From: Stratiolaelaps scimitus
Taxonomy: Eukaryota > Arthropoda > Arachnida > Mesostigmata > Laelapidae
DNA length: 64,000 nucleotides
Direction: 5' to 3'
Assembly (NCBI GenBank): GCA_019614645.1
Contig: JABWDB010000001.1
Location: 28,823,501-28,887,500, forward strand
Each line of letters begins with the position of its first letter. The first letter of the stretch is position 1. Positions 41,281-55,900 of the stretch are shown here, one piece after another. The notes below the pieces were generated by a model, which was not told where the DNA came from, ran no database searches, and saw only the letters and a program-made list of their open reading frames with translations. Both the position numbers and the translations under genes were made by a program.

Positions 41281-44200
41281 AGAGAGAGAGATTATACGTA
41301 TTAAACGTAACAACAATAACTAAAAGTAACGGACGTGCTGAGAAATGATCGCCTTCTACTAAGAAAGTAATGTATTTGGGTACTATTTGGGAGGCACCGC
41401 AAACTGAACAAGAAACAACGATGAACCACGATGCTGGTGAATGCGCTAAGGCTGCATATGCCTCTCTCAGCAAAGCTGGTAGCGAGCAATGCTGACAGAG
41501 AGGACGTCCAAGTCAGCACAAGCGACAGCAACAATACAATGGCAATGACGATGATCGTCTCAGAAGAGGCCAAAGCGAGACGACTAAAGCCACCTCTAAA
41601 TGACAGCGGCGAAACATGGAGATCACACTGGGATAAGTGGCAACCGGTTGTGCCCCGGCTGAGACGAACCTCGACGCGAGGAGGCAAGCGAGACAATGAA
41701 ACACTGCATTTAGCATCGGCCGTTCTCCCGGCCCTGCCGGCAACTTCTCAACTCTATCACAAAACGTGGCCACATCAATAAATACACGATATCGTTTACA
41801 ATGGAGACGAAACGAGCGGCCAAGGTATAGCCAACAATTTCTATCTTGAACAATCGTGAATGCGTTTGTATCACCCGGTTGAAGGACAACGGAGGATTCC
41901 GTTGAGGGTCGGAGGTGAATGCCAATGATGAGTGGCCTGATGAGTGATTTTGGTTGATCTCAACCACAGTAAAATGAACGGGGGAGGGGGCCTTCAGGGT
42001 GGTACGAAAACACGGCGACCAAGGAAAATACAAAAGAAAAAAACGCATTGTATAGCTGAGACAACCTGCCGATGATGTTGGCCTACCTCTGACCCTACAG
42101 GATGCTTTCCAGATAACCCATACGTTAGATTCGGATATTTAACGAGTATCGATGCGCAGGCGATGATGGTGGAAGTGGAATTGTCGCGACGCTCGGGGGT
42201 TGTCAAGGGCAATTTGCATTTGGGCCGGTCGACGTAAAGCGTCTTTCGACCCAGCAGAGGTCATCTACCAGATGCCTTTGCAGAATAGAGCTAGAGAGAA
42301 GGGGCCGTTTGAGTCGGCAATAGCGAATGATTGTGGACAAGACGTTGAATTATTATTATAATTGTTTTTAATTAATTTAGTTGTTCATTATAGCTCATAT
42401 GGACAATAATAATAATTAGCACATGCGAAGAGATCTTATCATGTGGCCGGTGTCAAGGAAGAACACAAAATCGCCAGAAGCACAGAGTACCAGAAGGGAG
42501 CCTCCGGCTACTACAAAGGAGACACAAACGGTTAATATATTAAGCAAACCCGCCACAAGGAGATGGTAGACACGTAGGTCGAAAGGAGAGGACAAGGGGA
42601 AATGCTAATTTCGAATTCAGTTGTTTTGTTTTCTATTCAAGGCCAGCTGATGATGATGATGCTGCACAGCGTCAACAGGAACGGCGAGACCTGCAAAGGC
42701 TCTGGTGGGACCAGTCTGTCTACCAGTGCCTCTTGTTGCGTTCCCTGTAACTAAGAAGGCTTTTGCCGCTTCTAGCTAACTTGGAAAGATCGTCTAACGT
42801 TTAACATTCGACCGGGACTGTTACGGAGACTAGACGGAGGCCGCCGGCGTACACTTACACTCTATACACGCGATGTGAAATCTACACCGCGTACGTCAGG
42901 GTGACTGCGTCTCTTATATGATAGCTTAATGTGTAAGACTGCTGAGCGATGAGGCCTCTGAGGATGGAGTATGTCGTGGTTACTGCTGCTGCTGCTATTA
43001 ATGCCCGTTCGGTATAATTTGCCACACACCAGCACAAGCAGCCTCCGAGGCGATCGGAATATCTTCATTGTTTCCAGTGTTAGTGACACTAGCCATTACA
43101 ACTGAATACGGATGGCAACCTGATTCGTGACGTAACCGCCTACGTGTATCTCGTCTAGGAATGATAAAGCAACTGACATCACACGTGCCACTGATGTTAG
43201 CGGAACAACGTCGTTCTGTTACTTCCCCGGACCAGTGAATGGCAACGAACTAAAGAAAAAGGGAGAACTGAGGACGGAGGACCAGAGTCGAACATTGGTG
43301 GTTCTATTGCATGATTCCCCACCGATTATCCAGTCATTCATAGATGCCGCACCCCTTCGTGTTATTCCATTGAGTTTAGTCACCTACGGCGTGGCTAGCT
43401 GCAGACACAACTTAGTGACCAGTTAATGCGACCCGAGACCCCGGTATCACCTTCAGAATATTGGTACAGACCAATGCATAAGATCAGTGTGACGCTCGCT
43501 AACGCGGCAGAATGCTTTTTTCGCCTGTTGTGGTGGAATGGGGAAGCCATGCGAACATGACATTTCGTTCACAGGCGACAATTGCCGGCAAGCAATGAAA
43601 CACGAGCGGTGCGGGTGCGGTATAGCATCCGTAAGAGCCCCAAAAATAGTACGTCGGTATGAACAGACCGCCCCAGCAAGACCAATTATTATTATTATTA
43701 TTATGTGATATTCCTTCCGTTCTCTGTCATGCCTTATAGCAGTGACAATATGGGAGAAAGACAGGGTATTTCAAGGCCGAAGGACGCCATTGATGTCTCG
43801 TACAAGGGTGGCCGTTTGCGTTTAGCTGATGAGAACGTATAGGCAGGGCACGTTGTTGGCAGTCATTACCACCCCGTCTCTCCGTTGATTCCCGCTTGAA
43901 ACGATGTCGTCTGTTAGCATATGACACCAACGAATGTCGTCGTCGTCGACATCAACAACGTCGAGGGGAGATGCCACTGCAGCTTGGCGGCCTCGTATCA
44001 TTGTTATGTATGCTAGAAGGTCCCTGGGGACATTAGCAATTGCCGACAGTCGTATAAATAAATGCATTTCGCTTCCCATTGAATGCAATACTGACACCCA
44101 TGCTAATCCTGCGCCGGCGCATACTGCAATGATATGTGCTGTGGGAAGGCGCTAATGTCTTAGTGATTGACCGCCTCGGTGAATTCGTCCACGATAGCTG

Positions 44201-46339
44201 TAGCTGCTGCATTTCGGTCCTGCTCGTGGTCCTTTTATGGCCTTTGGTGCCATTGCTACCGGTTGGCCGCTGGAGCATATTCCTCTCGTTTCAACCTTCC
44301 GGCAGCTGGAGGCCGACACCCTCCTGTAACTGCTCTAACGTTAGCGACAATTGAGCCCCTGCAACGGTTTAAACAGCTTCTACAACGGTTGCAACGGCGC
44401 GGGAAACGGTCGCCAATGCTGGAACAAGTCACAGTGCTGGCGAGTTTGCAGTATCAAATACTGCAGATGAGGTCGAATAGCCAACTAATTAGAATCGTAA
44501 CAAACAACACTAATAGAAACTACCACTGCTAGCACTGTCGTAGCGCGCTCAATTAGTTACCTAAGAAATAATACGGGAGAATTGCCAAATGATCATGCTG
44601 TACTCAGGGCATTGCTAAGCGAGTGAAGGTTATTGCTTCGATCGATAAATATGCGATGATATCTTTGATGTCATGATAGCTTCAGTTCGAACGCAGGGCT
44701 TGTTGTACGCGACGCCGAGTCAACATCGTTTTGTGCCACTTCGGTGTGTGAGGCATTTGGTATTTGTCGATCCGCTGCTGTTATTGTCAGCGGTGATCAC
44801 GACTGTAATAATTGCAATAATGATACGATTCGAGTTTCTACGAGCATAGCTGGAAAATCATGAACTCAGACAGATACATTCTACCCTCAATTTCGCAATT
44901 TGCGTCCTCGTCTCATTATCAACAGCTAGCTAATTATAATAGCTTGACTCGTCGGCCAGTTCTTCTCGAACGCGGGGCAAATCGGCGATATACCCCTGTT
45001 TTTTTGACAGGCTCGTCCAGCTGCAGCTATATATTATTATTTATTTAGCCCTGCCGTAACCAGCTCGCTGATATTGGTGCAACAACTATTCAACATCATC
45101 TATCGTATTTATTATACAAAGCATTGAAGGAGCCACACATGTGCACAATGGTCTATCGTCGACAAGGCAGCTGTGACCCTTCTTCCTAAGCCAGTGGATA
45201 TTTATTAATAATTGCAAATAACGCACCCTTAACTTCAACCTTTGCGATCGCCTTTCTCAAATAAGCACACATCCACACAAAGACCTGAGGCTATAGGCAT
45301 CGATTGATATGGCCGAATCGTTCGCCGTTATTTTGTCCAATCTCAAGTGGTTTTTAGGCCACCTCGGGGCCACCCAGTTCGTTCACAGACAGATGCTCGA
45401 GCCGCTGGGGATCTGTTTCCGCCTGCCGCCGATAAAACGAACAGCATTTGTTCATTCGTCGGCCTATTTCTGCTTCGAATCTTCTCCTATTATGATACTT
45501 CATACGTAGTTACGAGGGTGGGCTTAAGTTCACGGCGGCCTCTAGCTCTTGAAATATACACGGATCTCTGCATGTTGCTATTATGATTACTGTTACCGTA
45601 ACCCGTCTTGGTTAACCCGGGTGATAACCATTGCCGATTATAATGATCATAACGGTCACTGACTGCGCATTGATAATACTTATATAATTATATAGTATCA
45701 TTATTATTATTATTATTATTATTATTGTTATTAGTGTTATTAATGTCATTTATACTAAACTAGATGTGATATAGTGGGCGACCAGAAAAACCACCCAGAA
45801 GAGACAATGGTGATGGACATCGGTGGCGGCGCTGAATCGGTGTGGCGGTGCGAATCACGATGACGATATAGGAACATGAGAGAGCACGAAAGCAACCGAG
45901 AGTTGTTTCTGACGACATAATAATAATTATAATAATAATAATAATTATTATTATTATTATTATAATGATGATGATAATGTTGATTACATTATAGAAAAGC
46001 CGCCATCGTATCTGTATGTGCAATTGAATTGAGGACCGTAACCATCATGACCGTTACCCGAATGTTTGCCAGCAGTGGTGTAGATGTTCACTAGACAGGA
46101 CGGGAGAACCTCAGTAGCCAAGTTAGGGGCGGGGAAGAGACAAGAGAAAGATAGAGCGTGATATGGCAGAGTCGTCCCGCTGCATATTGTGTGTAGAAAG
46201 AGACCGAATCCGTTGTTGCGGACTTTATGCATGTCTATGAGCCACGATCCTGATGGTTGATAGGAGACCCGAAATAAAAAGTACCACAGGAACACATTCG
46301 CCGGTGACATTTACACGAATTTACCTTCGTACACTAACC

Positions 46340-47300
46340 GCATTCGCCTCAGCCAGCAGTATCCAGGCAGGCATCTAAGTAGCCGGCCGCAACCACACCG
46401 TCAACCACCTGTAGCAGCCGCAGCATTTGGCAAAGGCCAGCCGACATTTGCTCTGCACTGCTAACCCCACTGGTCTGACTTCCAACTCGCCGGCGCGGTC
46501 TGTCTAGCAGACGTGAACTGTCTGTTATCGCTGTCCCGCGAACGAACCAGCTTTCCCGAGCGGCCGGGAGCGAACGCCCAGCCACTTCCCTTCGAAGTTC
46601 GCCTTCGTTTCTCTCCGAAGCTGTCCCTCTTTTCGCAACCACCGCCACCGCTGCCGCCTCCTTCTTCGCTGCCCGAACCGGCGGCCGGGCCCAACCCACG
46701 CTTTAAATGATTCAACTCAGCCTAATTACGACTCCGGTCGGTTACCAGCAATTCTAACTATGTACTCGCTTCTCGGCTGGCTGGCGGGCGGGCGGGCGGT
46801 TGGTTGAACGAACGGCGGTGGTAGTGGCTGTGGCGGCGGCCCGGGAGTTACAAACGACGATGCTAAATAACTGTGAAGCCAAATCAGGCAGGCAGCGTTG
46901 GAACGCTGAAGTACCTCTCGTTTGCTGGCGCCCCCGGCCGTCCGGCGGCCGCGAGGGGTCTCGGCCTTCGCTCAGCGAAATACCACCGGGGGAAACGGAC
47001 AGCTGAGACGCGCACTACGAGAGCACGAACCGGGGACTGACTGGTGCTGACGGTGCCGCGATGCTCGGCCTCCCCCCCCCCCACAGTAAACCCTGCGTCG
47101 AGTCAGTCGACTACCCAACGACTCTCAGTGATTATCTGCTGCGAAGGGGTGGCTGTGCTTGTAGGCGGTTTCCCTTCTCCGTCAAGCAAACGCAAAGGGT
47201 GCGTCTTTGCCCCATGCGAGACCGCCGGGTAGTCCGGGTTGATATTCCGAGTTCGCCGCCTGCGAGCAAATCGGAGCGGGAAGATCGCCGGGCATGCGCT
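46340..47300 (-). promoter_or_regulatory. GC-rich island, possible promoter and first exon of a minus-strand gene
   Basis: CpG-rich compared with both flanks. On the minus strand, an ATG at 46715 opens 84 codons (MNHLKRGLGPAAGSGS, a Gly run, KRDSFGEKRRRTSKGSGWAF) with G/C-ending codons, compatible with a first coding exon. No downstream partner exon was recognised in 39-46 kb, so this remains a composition-based guess. Confidence 0.22.
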
Positions 47301-49972
47301 TTCGTTTGGGTCGATTAGGGGCCGATCGGTGATGATGTGGCCTGATGTTTGTGACGTGGCAAATGTGTCAAGAGGAGAGGACGACGTATGGGTTAAGTGG
47401 TGATTCAAATGAAGGCCTATGATGAGACGGGTGGCTTTGGAGGGCCGACACCGCTCCTGAGGCAACGAGACGATCGTATTGAATGAGGTGGACCAGCCAT
47501 TGATTGACTCAGATGTTAGTTAGCTTTCCGCGATGATGATACCGAAGAGGCGGGAGACCCTGCGAACCACTGATCCACGGTCTTCCCTATATCCGCCGTC
47601 CAGAGTCCCTCCCTCCGACTCAGGGATTCGCAATCGCAGCGGAACGCGTTCTGAACTACATAGACAAGCACTACAACACAGAGTAAATACGATGTACGTT
47701 GTCGAACAAGTGTCTTAATCGGCAAGTGTTAAAACATGGCACGATCGTGACACTAATTAGCACCTACTTAGCTCGTTGAATGGGGGATGACGAAGCAGAG
47801 AGCCAATCTCTCCGGTATCTTGGTCGATTATGGTTACGAGTACGCCGATGACGGCTTATTTTTGTTCTTTTTACCAAACACGCGAGGTCCACTTATTTAA
47901 AAGGAAGACTTAATTTTTAATCATAGCCTTCGAAGCTGCACGGAAATAGCGATCGCCCCGGAAGCCAACGCCAAAGCCGGGTGTGTACAAGCCTCTCATT
48001 CGAGTTACACCATCACACAATGACAACAGCCACAATAACAGTTACCACTATCCAAAATGATGAAAGAAAATGCACACGCTCAGGTTCACGTTGCGAAAAT
48101 CATCAGTTCGGAACTAAGCGTGTAATTGTCCTCGGTCACCCCAGATGACGAATTCCCGCTCTATACAGCGGCGTTCTGCTGTTGGCCGCCACCATCGTCG
48201 TCGCCGCCGCCGCCACCACCCGGCCGTCCTTCAGTAAGTCAAAGTTTCCTCATAATTTCGGAGTGCAAGTACACGCGTCAAAATATGATAGAGACCAATA
48301 CGCCGTGCACTGGTCGTCAACGCTGACGCACAGCACGGTGACGCTTTTCCTCCATGAATTTTGACGTCCCGTTATTATACGCCTGTCATATGGATACGCT
48401 CGCACATAGCCACCTGCAACTTGCTGCAGCTGGAACGCATGGTGTATTATTGTAACCCTGTATTGTTATTATTATTATTTACTAAACGAAACTGGTCTGT
48501 CCGCATAAAAGTTATTGGAAGCCGACCATTTTAATCGATGACGACGTTGACGTCTGAAGAACACGATTGACAAATACACGCAGGAGTCGACTGCGAGTTA
48601 ATGATAGAGTTTCAAATCGAGACACGGGATTGATTGAACCGGGGGGGGGTGTTGTTGGGGGAACTCTGGTGAAGATCTCTGGCTCGTGCTGGATGAACAC
48701 CTGCGGCGAACCACCAAAATGTGATTGTTTACATGAGAGGGTGAAGATAATGCAGAAGACAAGCAAGAGGATGAGGAAGAGAAGGATGGTAATTATGATG
48801 ATGATGATTTAATGAAGGAGAGGATAAATAAATGATGATAAGTATATATATATATATTGATGATTATTATTGTCGCGATGGTGATGACAATGATAATAAT
48901 GAGAAGATATTTAATTGAACATTACGACGGAGAAGGCCTATATATATATATATATATATATACATAAATAGATAGATCTTGATGTTTATGGTAAAGACAA
49001 TGTCAATGCTTTAGCTGCGGACTAGATGAACGTGTACTACTGGACGTGATGATGATAAACAATGATCAGCGACCGAATGAGATACCGAGGGCACACAATG
49101 AAGACACTATGATAATATAACGAGAAGAATTATGATAAATGAAAAATACCAATGATAACAATGATGATGATGATGATATAATTAATATATTTATTACAAC
49201 TCAGTACTGCTCGCGCGATTTGAATGGACGAGGAGATCGAAATCCCCCACAAAACTTCCATATACACGAATACACCTGACACAGACCGCGCACAGACAGA
49301 TGTACACGCCGAATACACATAGAGAAAGAGAAGGAAACACAATGATTGAAAGCAAGACGACAAAAGACAAGGTCGGGTTCCGGCGACGCCAGTTTCGGCC
49401 GCTGCTACCCGATTGACAAACTAATTGCTTGTTAATATAACTTCATATGTTACTAATATACCTAATAAATAGTTATTATGATAAGACATTATTTAACAAA
49501 AAAAAAAACGAGTTTAAACACGTGTTGTCTATTTGCTAGCGTGAGAGGAGTTAGAAAGCGAACCAGCACCGGTAGGATCTTAATGCCGCGGTGTTTATTT
49601 GCACTCTTTTAGGTAAACCAGTTCTGTCTATGATTTGAGAAGTGTGCTAGAGTGTGTAAGCTATAGGTACAAGGTTTGCGTTTTGGTTGGTGGGAACTGC
49701 GCCACGGTGGGTTTGTGCCGTGCGCAAGAACCGAAGGCTTTACTGTTAAGGGAATACGCCACACCTGTGCGAGACTGGGCGACGAACGAGTTGGACGGAA
49801 TTGAGAGATAAAATAGTTACCGGAAAACAAATTAACTCTCGGATATTTATTTCACCCCCTACATGTATATGTATTCATAAAAGATCACAGCTTTACTGAA
49901 AGAGCAATGTTTTCCGGTTTTCTGATAAGTTTGTATTAGTCTACTAAATATTCTTGTTTTTGTTGTAGAAAA

Positions 49973-50009
<37 letters not shown>

Positions 50010-52260
50010 ACTTTATCTTATACTTATTGCTCTTTTTGATTATATAAACATTTTATTTCGAAATAAATATAGCTTATAATTTTATTCGTATTATTATTAT
50101 TAGTATTCTATTTTTCTTTTATTTTATTCGGGTATTTCATCGGCTAAAGCGAATTGCAGGCATGCACGCAGCATGCGCAAATATATAAATATATACCTAG
50201 ATAGAAATCTTTATAGTAGTACAATCTTTATAGTAAAACGTGATCAGCTTGTAGTACACCTCTCTTAATCATTCCGTCACCAATACAGAGTGAGGCATTG
50301 AGTTGGTTACGCTTCGCTACCACCGCGCCATAGCGTGTGCTATCTACGATTGCTGTTCGAATAGAAACAAAGCAAAAAAAAATCCGTAAATAACCACCGA
50401 AATTCGAAGATACGTCCACGCGTTAGACGTTTCGCTTTTAGCGATCTCTTGTCCATCGACTGCATCTCGCCTCGTACAATGCCTGGACAAGCCTTCAGCG
50501 TGCTCGTTTGCACCGCTTGTATAGTGATTAGCTTAATGGTCTGATATTTTAGGAATGATTGAGATTTTAGCAAGGAGAGAATTTTCAATATTAAACAGCG
50601 GAAACCGGAATTGTCTACGGTGCACAGAGAGAGCTAACGACGACGCAAATATTAATTGGAGAAGCTACAGTAGATAGGGCTGTTCGTTGATGACTGGGTT
50701 GGCGGCAGTAACACAATTGACTACTGTAGTGAAACAACAACAAAAAAACAAGCACCTCGCGGAGTGGTTTGCTGAAATTTCGATTCAATCCACAATCACG
50801 GCGATGCTATGGGTGCTATTATTATTATTAATATCATAGCCAAGATTGAGGTGTTAAATTGATAAGAGGTGAGTCATCTCGTACTTAGGTACTCATAAAA
50901 CATGTATCGAATTTGTTCGTGGTACCTTTCGTGAGTTGCATACAATGTCATGCCTTCTAAGATGTTATCTTAATACAACTTGGCAAGTGTGTAAGCGTCT
51001 TTCGTGATATCCTAGCTCCATGGACGGTAGCACCTACAAATCATTCGTATTGTTCTTGATATTTGACGCAGATCGATTTCTTTATAAAATAGGTTGGACT
51101 CACATTCTATCCGTATGTCGCTGGCTTATATAAGTACGCCCTTAAGGTACCAATGTCATGACGACTTTCTTTGTTTCCAGCCTCGCTATACATATATAAT
51201 CTAACATATGTAATATATATAGTACATATTTAAATGTTATTATGATGTATATGTCGTGCCCTCCAAAGATATCTTTTCTTTGAGGAAGGAAGCGATCGTC
51301 GTTTATATTTATTCATTGATTAAAATCAATTGTTCTTTGCTTGTTATAAGATGCATAGTGCATTGGTTATAAAATAAAACTATTCTTGTAATTGTCGTGT
51401 TCTGTCATCAATATGTATAATATACTCCTTCTGTGGGTGAACATTTCAAAAGTGTGTTATGTATTCGAGTGAAAGCATATCACTGTTGTATGAACTGCGT
51501 CACCTTTTGAACAGCTTAGGCCTTTTCTTTTCCTATGGAAACACAGGTTATTCATCTCCACTATATCCTTCGTACCCGGTACATGAGATGATTCTCGCTA
51601 TAGTCGGTAGTGGAAATTCGTTCTCTGCTCATCTCGTACCTCCGAACCCTGCATGGCCAGCTTAAAAAAAGAAACCATCTGCGGATGCAAGTATAATACA
51701 ATACGCTACATGTCATAAATCGCCGGTTGATGAGAGCAGAATCGGTGTAATAACGACCAGGGACCAGGATAGAGGTGGGTGTCTATCAGGACGAAGGCTG
51801 AATTGCAGGGCCTTACGACAAATCGATCAATCGGGTATATCCGTCGCCTTCCCGACACAGGACCAACTTGGTCGGGGAACGGCGCATGTGCTTTTCTACG
51901 GCCAACGCCATCTTCCGAGTGCGACCACAGCAATGGCACGTAACGGCTGTGATTCTAAAATGTACACTGTTCTCTTTACATTTGACATAAATAAGTAGAA
52001 ATTGCTTAGCCTAACTGTATCTGCACTTTGATTTCATTTCTTGAACGAGAGCGACAGAGAGAGATTGTTGTCCTCTGGACAGATGTTCTCAATTTCTCTC
52101 ACCAAACCCATGGGTATATATATATATATATATTCGCTGCTTTTGGCAGCAAACGGATGTCCTAAAAACGTCGCCGTATCACCTTACCATAGCGCCGGCT
52201 TACCTCGAAAATTCGTTGCAACCCTGTATAATATAATTGCTATATATATATTATACTTAA
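47301..52260. other. AT-rich intergenic DNA, no gene recognised
   Basis: Many ATT and TA runs (for example 48938-48962 and 49978-50005), with no open frame of recognisable content. Part of it may be 3'UTR of the minus-strand exon that ends at 52261. Confidence 0.5.
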
Positions 52261-52926
52261 TTAGAATCTCTCTGTGTGGTGCTCGTCGAGATCGGTACTA
52301 TTATTCCTGCCGTTCTTGGTGTCCGTAGTAGCCACAGTTGAAACCGTTGCGTTCGATGATTCCTCCGCTTCGGCTTCTTCTACTGGGTGTGGCATTTCGT
52401 CGCCGTACGGATATGGATAGAAGCCAATCGGCCTGCCGTTACGGAAGCTGCTGAGTGGGGGCGCACCGGGAGACGTCTCGCTCTGCTTAGCGATCATCGC
52501 GGCCGTAGTCGTTCGCGGTGCCAATGATGGTGATGATGTTGTTGTTGTCGTTGGTGAGGTTGGTGACGTTGAGGGTACAGTTGGCCCGCCCGCCGGTGGC
52601 GGCATATAAGCTGTCATGAAGACGGCCGATTGTCGTCGCATCATCTCGGACTCGGTGAAGCTCGGTTTGCGGGTTCGCGATCGCAGACTCGACGCGGAGT
52701 AGCGCGTCGACCTACGCGATTGACGCCGCTTAGCATCGAGGCTGCCGTTGGCCATCGCATTCGTAGCAGCCTCGGGCAGGTACGGTGTCATGAAAACGGA
52801 ACTTCGCCGCCGTCTCATTTCCATGTCGGTGAAGCTGGGCTTGCGTGCAGCTGACCCGGTAGTCGACATTCGTACGCCCGAGACTGATGAAACAGATTTT
52901 CCGGGCTCGAAGACGTCTCCTTCTTC
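52261..52926 (-). CDS. Terminal exon, Ser/Thr/Arg-rich tail with duplicated RKPSFT module, function unknown
   Basis: The minus-strand acceptor TTTCGACCGCAG ends at 52927. The exon runs in phase 0 to TAA at 52261-52263, 221 codons. It begins EEGDVFEPGKSVSSVSGVRM. A ~27-residue module occurs twice (52765-52845 and 52591-52671): RKPSFTDMEMRRRRSSVFMT and RKPSFTESEMMRRQSAVFMT, both followed by a Tyr and Pro. RRSS and RRQS fit basic-directed kinase sites. Later parts are Thr/Ser/Pro-rich, with a GRPIGFYPYPYGDE patch and an acidic end. The frame continues upstream to 53034, but that part reads as intron. I do not recognise the family. It could be the cytoplasmic tail of the SLC5-like protein whose exon at 62994-63222 ends in the same phase, but 10 kb separate them. 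Confidence 0.65.
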   Translation of the reverse strand, partial: EEGDVFEPGKSVSSVSGVRMSTTGSAARKPSFTDMEMRRRRSSVFMTPYLPEAATNAMANGSLDAKRRQSRRSTRYSASSLRSRTRKPSFTESEMMRRQSAVFMTAYMPPPAGGPTVPSTSPTSPTTTTTSSPSLAPRTTTAAMIAKQSETSPGAPPLSSFRNGRPIGFYPYPYGDEMPHPVEEAEAEESSNATVSTVATTDTKNGRNNSTDLDEHHTERF

Positions 52927-55900
52927 CTGCGGTCGAAACAACAGAAGCCGTATGAACAGATGACCATTGGTCCGTTGATCCGGTAGAAACGAGTCGATCG
53001 ACGATCGAGGCCGTTCACAATCACAGTCCGTCATCAGAGTGGAATTGCATCAAAACACATGCAACAGAACACAATTTGCAACAACGACAGAAATACACGC
53101 GTGTCAAATCGGATAAATCAACTTGATCTAGTATATAGTTCGTGTAACAATCCACTGTTGGAACTATAAAGTTGAATGTATTATATATTTCGCGTGCATA
53201 TATTATATATAAATATATATACCCCCATGTGCAGATATATCTATAGGTGCATCTAGAATTGAACTTGCTTCGCAAAAACCGTGTCTCGTAGTGCGTGCAG
53301 TAAAAGGCTATTCATTTCATCGTCGACATGTGTTTCTTCGCGGTGCGGATCTCTCCGTTGTCTCTAGAATACACCGCAAAGGGCAGCGAGGGATACGAAC
53401 CAATGCGATTTTTCCGGGGACAAGACACCATACATGTGGCTTACTTATGATCCTATTGATCTTTCGCGTTCAAACGCCTCTTCATGTGATTTCGACAGCA
53501 ACAGACAGTATTCCCCGTTTATACATTTTCGAGAATCCTATTGCGCTCATCAGATCAGTCGCGATCCTTTTCCATGAGGCGTCTTTCCCCATCGCTATTT
53601 TGCCGGGGTGTCTCGCCAGCGAGAGGGAATTGTGCTTTGCCTCCGGCCAGACGCTCGCCGCTGCCACCGACGGCTACGGCTTGCGGTATCTTTTCGTTTT
53701 GTTCCTACACTGCCCACAGATCAGAAGGTGGGACAAAATGACACATGTCGCTTCCAAAGCCTCGATTGTTCTCCGAGACAATCGGGGTTTTGGCTACGAC
53801 CTCGCTGCTTCGGAGACGAAGGAGCGTCTCTACCAAGAGCACGTCTATATAATATCATGCGCTTCTATTCATCTGCTATCTCCCGCTTGCCTGATTCGTC
53901 TGCCGGTGATATATATATATATAGACGAAACAGGGACATTCATTCCAGTTCATTTCACCAACCCAATCCATCCTTGGAATACGTTAACACACAAAGCCTA
54001 TGCCAAGCTTCTCTGTTTCGTCCTCTTCTTCAATGGTTGATTTCGCATAACAACAAAGCGTTCATCAATTTGCATAATAAAATTTCACTTTTCGCTTGTG
54101 CAACGCTTGTGATGTCTACCTTACAAATGGCGTTGCTGAAATACTTGTTCATGTTTCCATTGAATTTGTGCCAGAGAATTGTCTCTTACGGCGATCTGCC
54201 GTAGATCCCAAGTTAGTTCGTTTGGCGACTAGCATTTAAAAAAGCCTGATTTTTCAGCCTACGAAAAATTCGTCACGAGCAGTGTATGATAAACGATTGA
54301 ATGCAAGCTCCAAGGCAACGTTGCATCGGAGAGCTGTTTAAATATCGACGGGAGTTTGGGAAACGCCACCTCCGGGAACTAGCATGGAAATGTATGCGAA
54401 CGGCAAGAGACATGTTGGGGGGTGTGTAATATCGTCATGCCCATATAATATCAGCGAAAAGCCTGGCCGCTTGATCGTTCCACTATAACCGATCCTTCTG
54501 GAGCGAAACGTCCCTTGTTTTTTGCCAGCGAAGCGAGCGTTTGCTCAGCTGAATGGTAAAGAGAAACAGAATTAATGTGGAAAGTGCTGCAAAATGAAAC
54601 GTAACAACGTAAACCAAGCGAAATAGCTGTGACTCGGATCATATCGCGGACATCTGTGCGCCAGCAAATTCCCCGCTCAGACCTCGGCCGCTGAATCCCC
54701 TGGGCCGTAGTGCCTCGCGGCGCCGAGGGAATATTTCTCTCGAACGAATGATAAATAAGCAACTACTTAGATAATTGAAACCGGGGTCCATCGCGACGGC
54801 ACCATTTGGTCAGTGATCTTAAATCGACGCACTGTGTGGGATATGTCCTAACCGGTACCAATCATAATCCTGCAGCGAGCTTTTCGGCGTAAGCTTTTCG
54901 CCCGTGGACAACTACGAGAAGTCCGAAACGTTTGAGATGCTACGAAAATGGTCGTAAGCTATTGTTGATTTGATGCTAGCGCGATCAGGTTTGGGGCGAC
55001 CAATTTTACGGGCCTTTTGAAGACCAGGAGAGATAGAGGGAACAGACACACGGCCGACCCCGCTGTCTACCAATATAAACTCATTGTGAACACTTCGACG
55101 GGTGGGGTGTTGAAGAGCAAAAACGATTATATATATCTATAATGATATGCGCCCATTCTTGATGTCGCGTGGACAACCGTTCTTGCGATGTCTGACAGAC
55201 ATGGACGGCGTGGTTCGGCGATAGGTGTCAGTGCTGCTGCCGCGATCCCACTTCCGCTACTGCTGCTTCTGCCGGCTTCGCTGCTGCTGTTGTTGTTGTT
55301 ATAAATTCCTACCATGGCATCCTTAGCCGACATTTCCCCGTGGCGTCCTGTCAGGCTGGCTCAAACTCCGAGGAGAGGTGGCACGCCTGAGCGAATCCCT
55401 CGACCCTTGAGAAATTCTGACCTGGGGCCGACGGGGACTTATGCACATGAGGCTGTATACAGTACATAGAGACCCCGATAGACCGGACTATGGGGAACGT
55501 ACGGTGAGGAGCCGCCCTACCGTTTTGTGCTTTGCGGATATCTCGCGCCGCACCTATACAGAGCACACATATTATACACTTTTTTGGCACATACACACAC
55601 ACACGTGTACAAAGGCATGCTCATATTCCGGCTATATTACCGCATAATATTTATATTGCAATGTGTGTGTGCGGTTCTGATAGCTTCGTCTTCCCACAGG
55701 ATTCATAGAATGAACGCGGCCCGGCTTTAGTGGACGGATGCTGTGGTGATGGTGGTGACGGAATATGATTATTATTATTATTAGAGTACGTGCGGGTATG
55801 CAGAGTCGCTCCACAAAGTGAGTGCATTGCATATACATGTAAATTACATACCCTCCTCTAGTATAGCTGATCACAGCGACTTTTGGCAGTTTCTAAACAG

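Larger units (their letters stand above)
39366..46340. other. Intergenic DNA, no gene recognised
   Basis: Holds (TA)n tracts at 39658-39696 and 41094-41277, a SINE-tail fragment at 41152-41190, and ATT tracts near 45700-45727 and 45920-45965. Open frames are short and without known domains. Confidence 0.5.

Noticed and set aside
53291..54040. Calling the 249-codon frame a gene
   Set aside because: No recognisable domain, no ATG at the start and no splice evidence. Kept only as an observation.
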